From assembly GCF_003460605.1 (NCBI RefSeq), contig NZ_QTVN01000002.1, forward strand, positions 1 to 64,000: 64,000 nucleotides of DNA, read 5' to 3'. Position 1 is the stretch's first letter, and each line of letters opens with the position of its first letter. The stretch is from Ruminococcus sp. AF31-8BH. Lineage in GTDB: Bacteria; Bacillota; Clostridia; Lachnospirales; Lachnospiraceae. The position numbers and the translations under genes are program-made. A model generated the notes under the pieces. That model saw only the letters and a list, made by a program, of their open reading frames with translations, was not told where the DNA came from and searched no databases. This document shows, one piece after another, positions 63,984-64,000 of this stretch.

Positions 63984-64000
63984 GAGGAGGAAATATCAAT
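63984..64000 (+). other. Ribosome site and first two bases of a start codon at the edge
   Basis: GAGGAGG (63984-63990), eight bases, then AT at 63999-64000. A gene most likely begins at 63999. Its product is not visible. Confidence 0.6.

Overview
The window reads as chromosome of a spore-forming, strictly anaerobic, acetogenic Firmicute of the Lachnospiraceae type, most like Blautia. This is inferred from gene content and style and is not proven. Pointers are a complete carbonyl branch and most of the methyl branch of the Wood-Ljungdahl pathway, an electron-bifurcating HydABC hydrogenase, the spore-coat ATPase SpoIVA, a SpoIID-type protein, a T-box in front of pheST, sigma-A promoters with 17-base spacers, and strong AGGAGG ribosome sites.

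Layout. 1-10.3 kb holds thrC, a 6S RNA gene, galM, a SpoIID-domain protein, a BrkB/YihY membrane protein, then T-box-pheS-pheT-phosphatase. 10.3-13.3 kb holds a two-gene MotA/MotB-like (ZorA/ZorB-like) pair behind a structured leader. 13.3-16 kb holds a MATE exporter and, divergently, a ZIP metal transporter with a DtxR/MntR-like operator. 16-24 kb holds map, an Rpn/PD-(D/E)XK protein, rplS, lepB, rbgA, rnhB, a YraN protein, pgeF and, reversed, prs. 24.3-28.8 kb is an apparent operon of a DUF512 radical-SAM protein, der, plsY and gpsA, followed by a reversed aldo/keto reductase.

30-49.6 kb is the acetogenesis island. A His-rich protein and the nickel protein CooT come first, then metF, cooC, the CO dehydrogenase acsA, a second cooC, two tandem acetyl-CoA synthase genes (acsB1, acsB2), acsD, acsC, acsE, the corrinoid activator acsV, a DUF3786 gene, fhs, fchA and folD. 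CooT, the His-rich protein and both CooC ATPases probably supply nickel to CODH and to the A-clusters. FchA appears to supply the cyclohydrolase step that the FolD here probably lacks, because its catalytic lysine is missing. Formate dehydrogenase, MetV and Rnf are not in the window. MOSC and moaA follow, then hydCBA, spoIVA, a 50-residue membrane protein, a YczE-like protein, a 31-residue ORF, enolase, an NCS2 purine permease, a CLC-F-type channel/antiporter and an intracellular subtilase. The right edge stops at the start codon of another gene.

Non-coding content is unusually rich. There is a family of structured 140-200 base repeats (three copies and a fragment). There is also a 143/144-bp mobile palindromic element (two copies in opposite orientation, each with a perfect 8-bp target duplication), and one of its copies has inserted into a copy of the first family. 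Several spore and metal genes have promoters, starts or operators overlapping terminators. The best candidates for something undescribed are these two repeat families, the effector-less ZorAB-like pair, the tandem acsB genes, and the nickel-gene leader with its small ORF and terminator.
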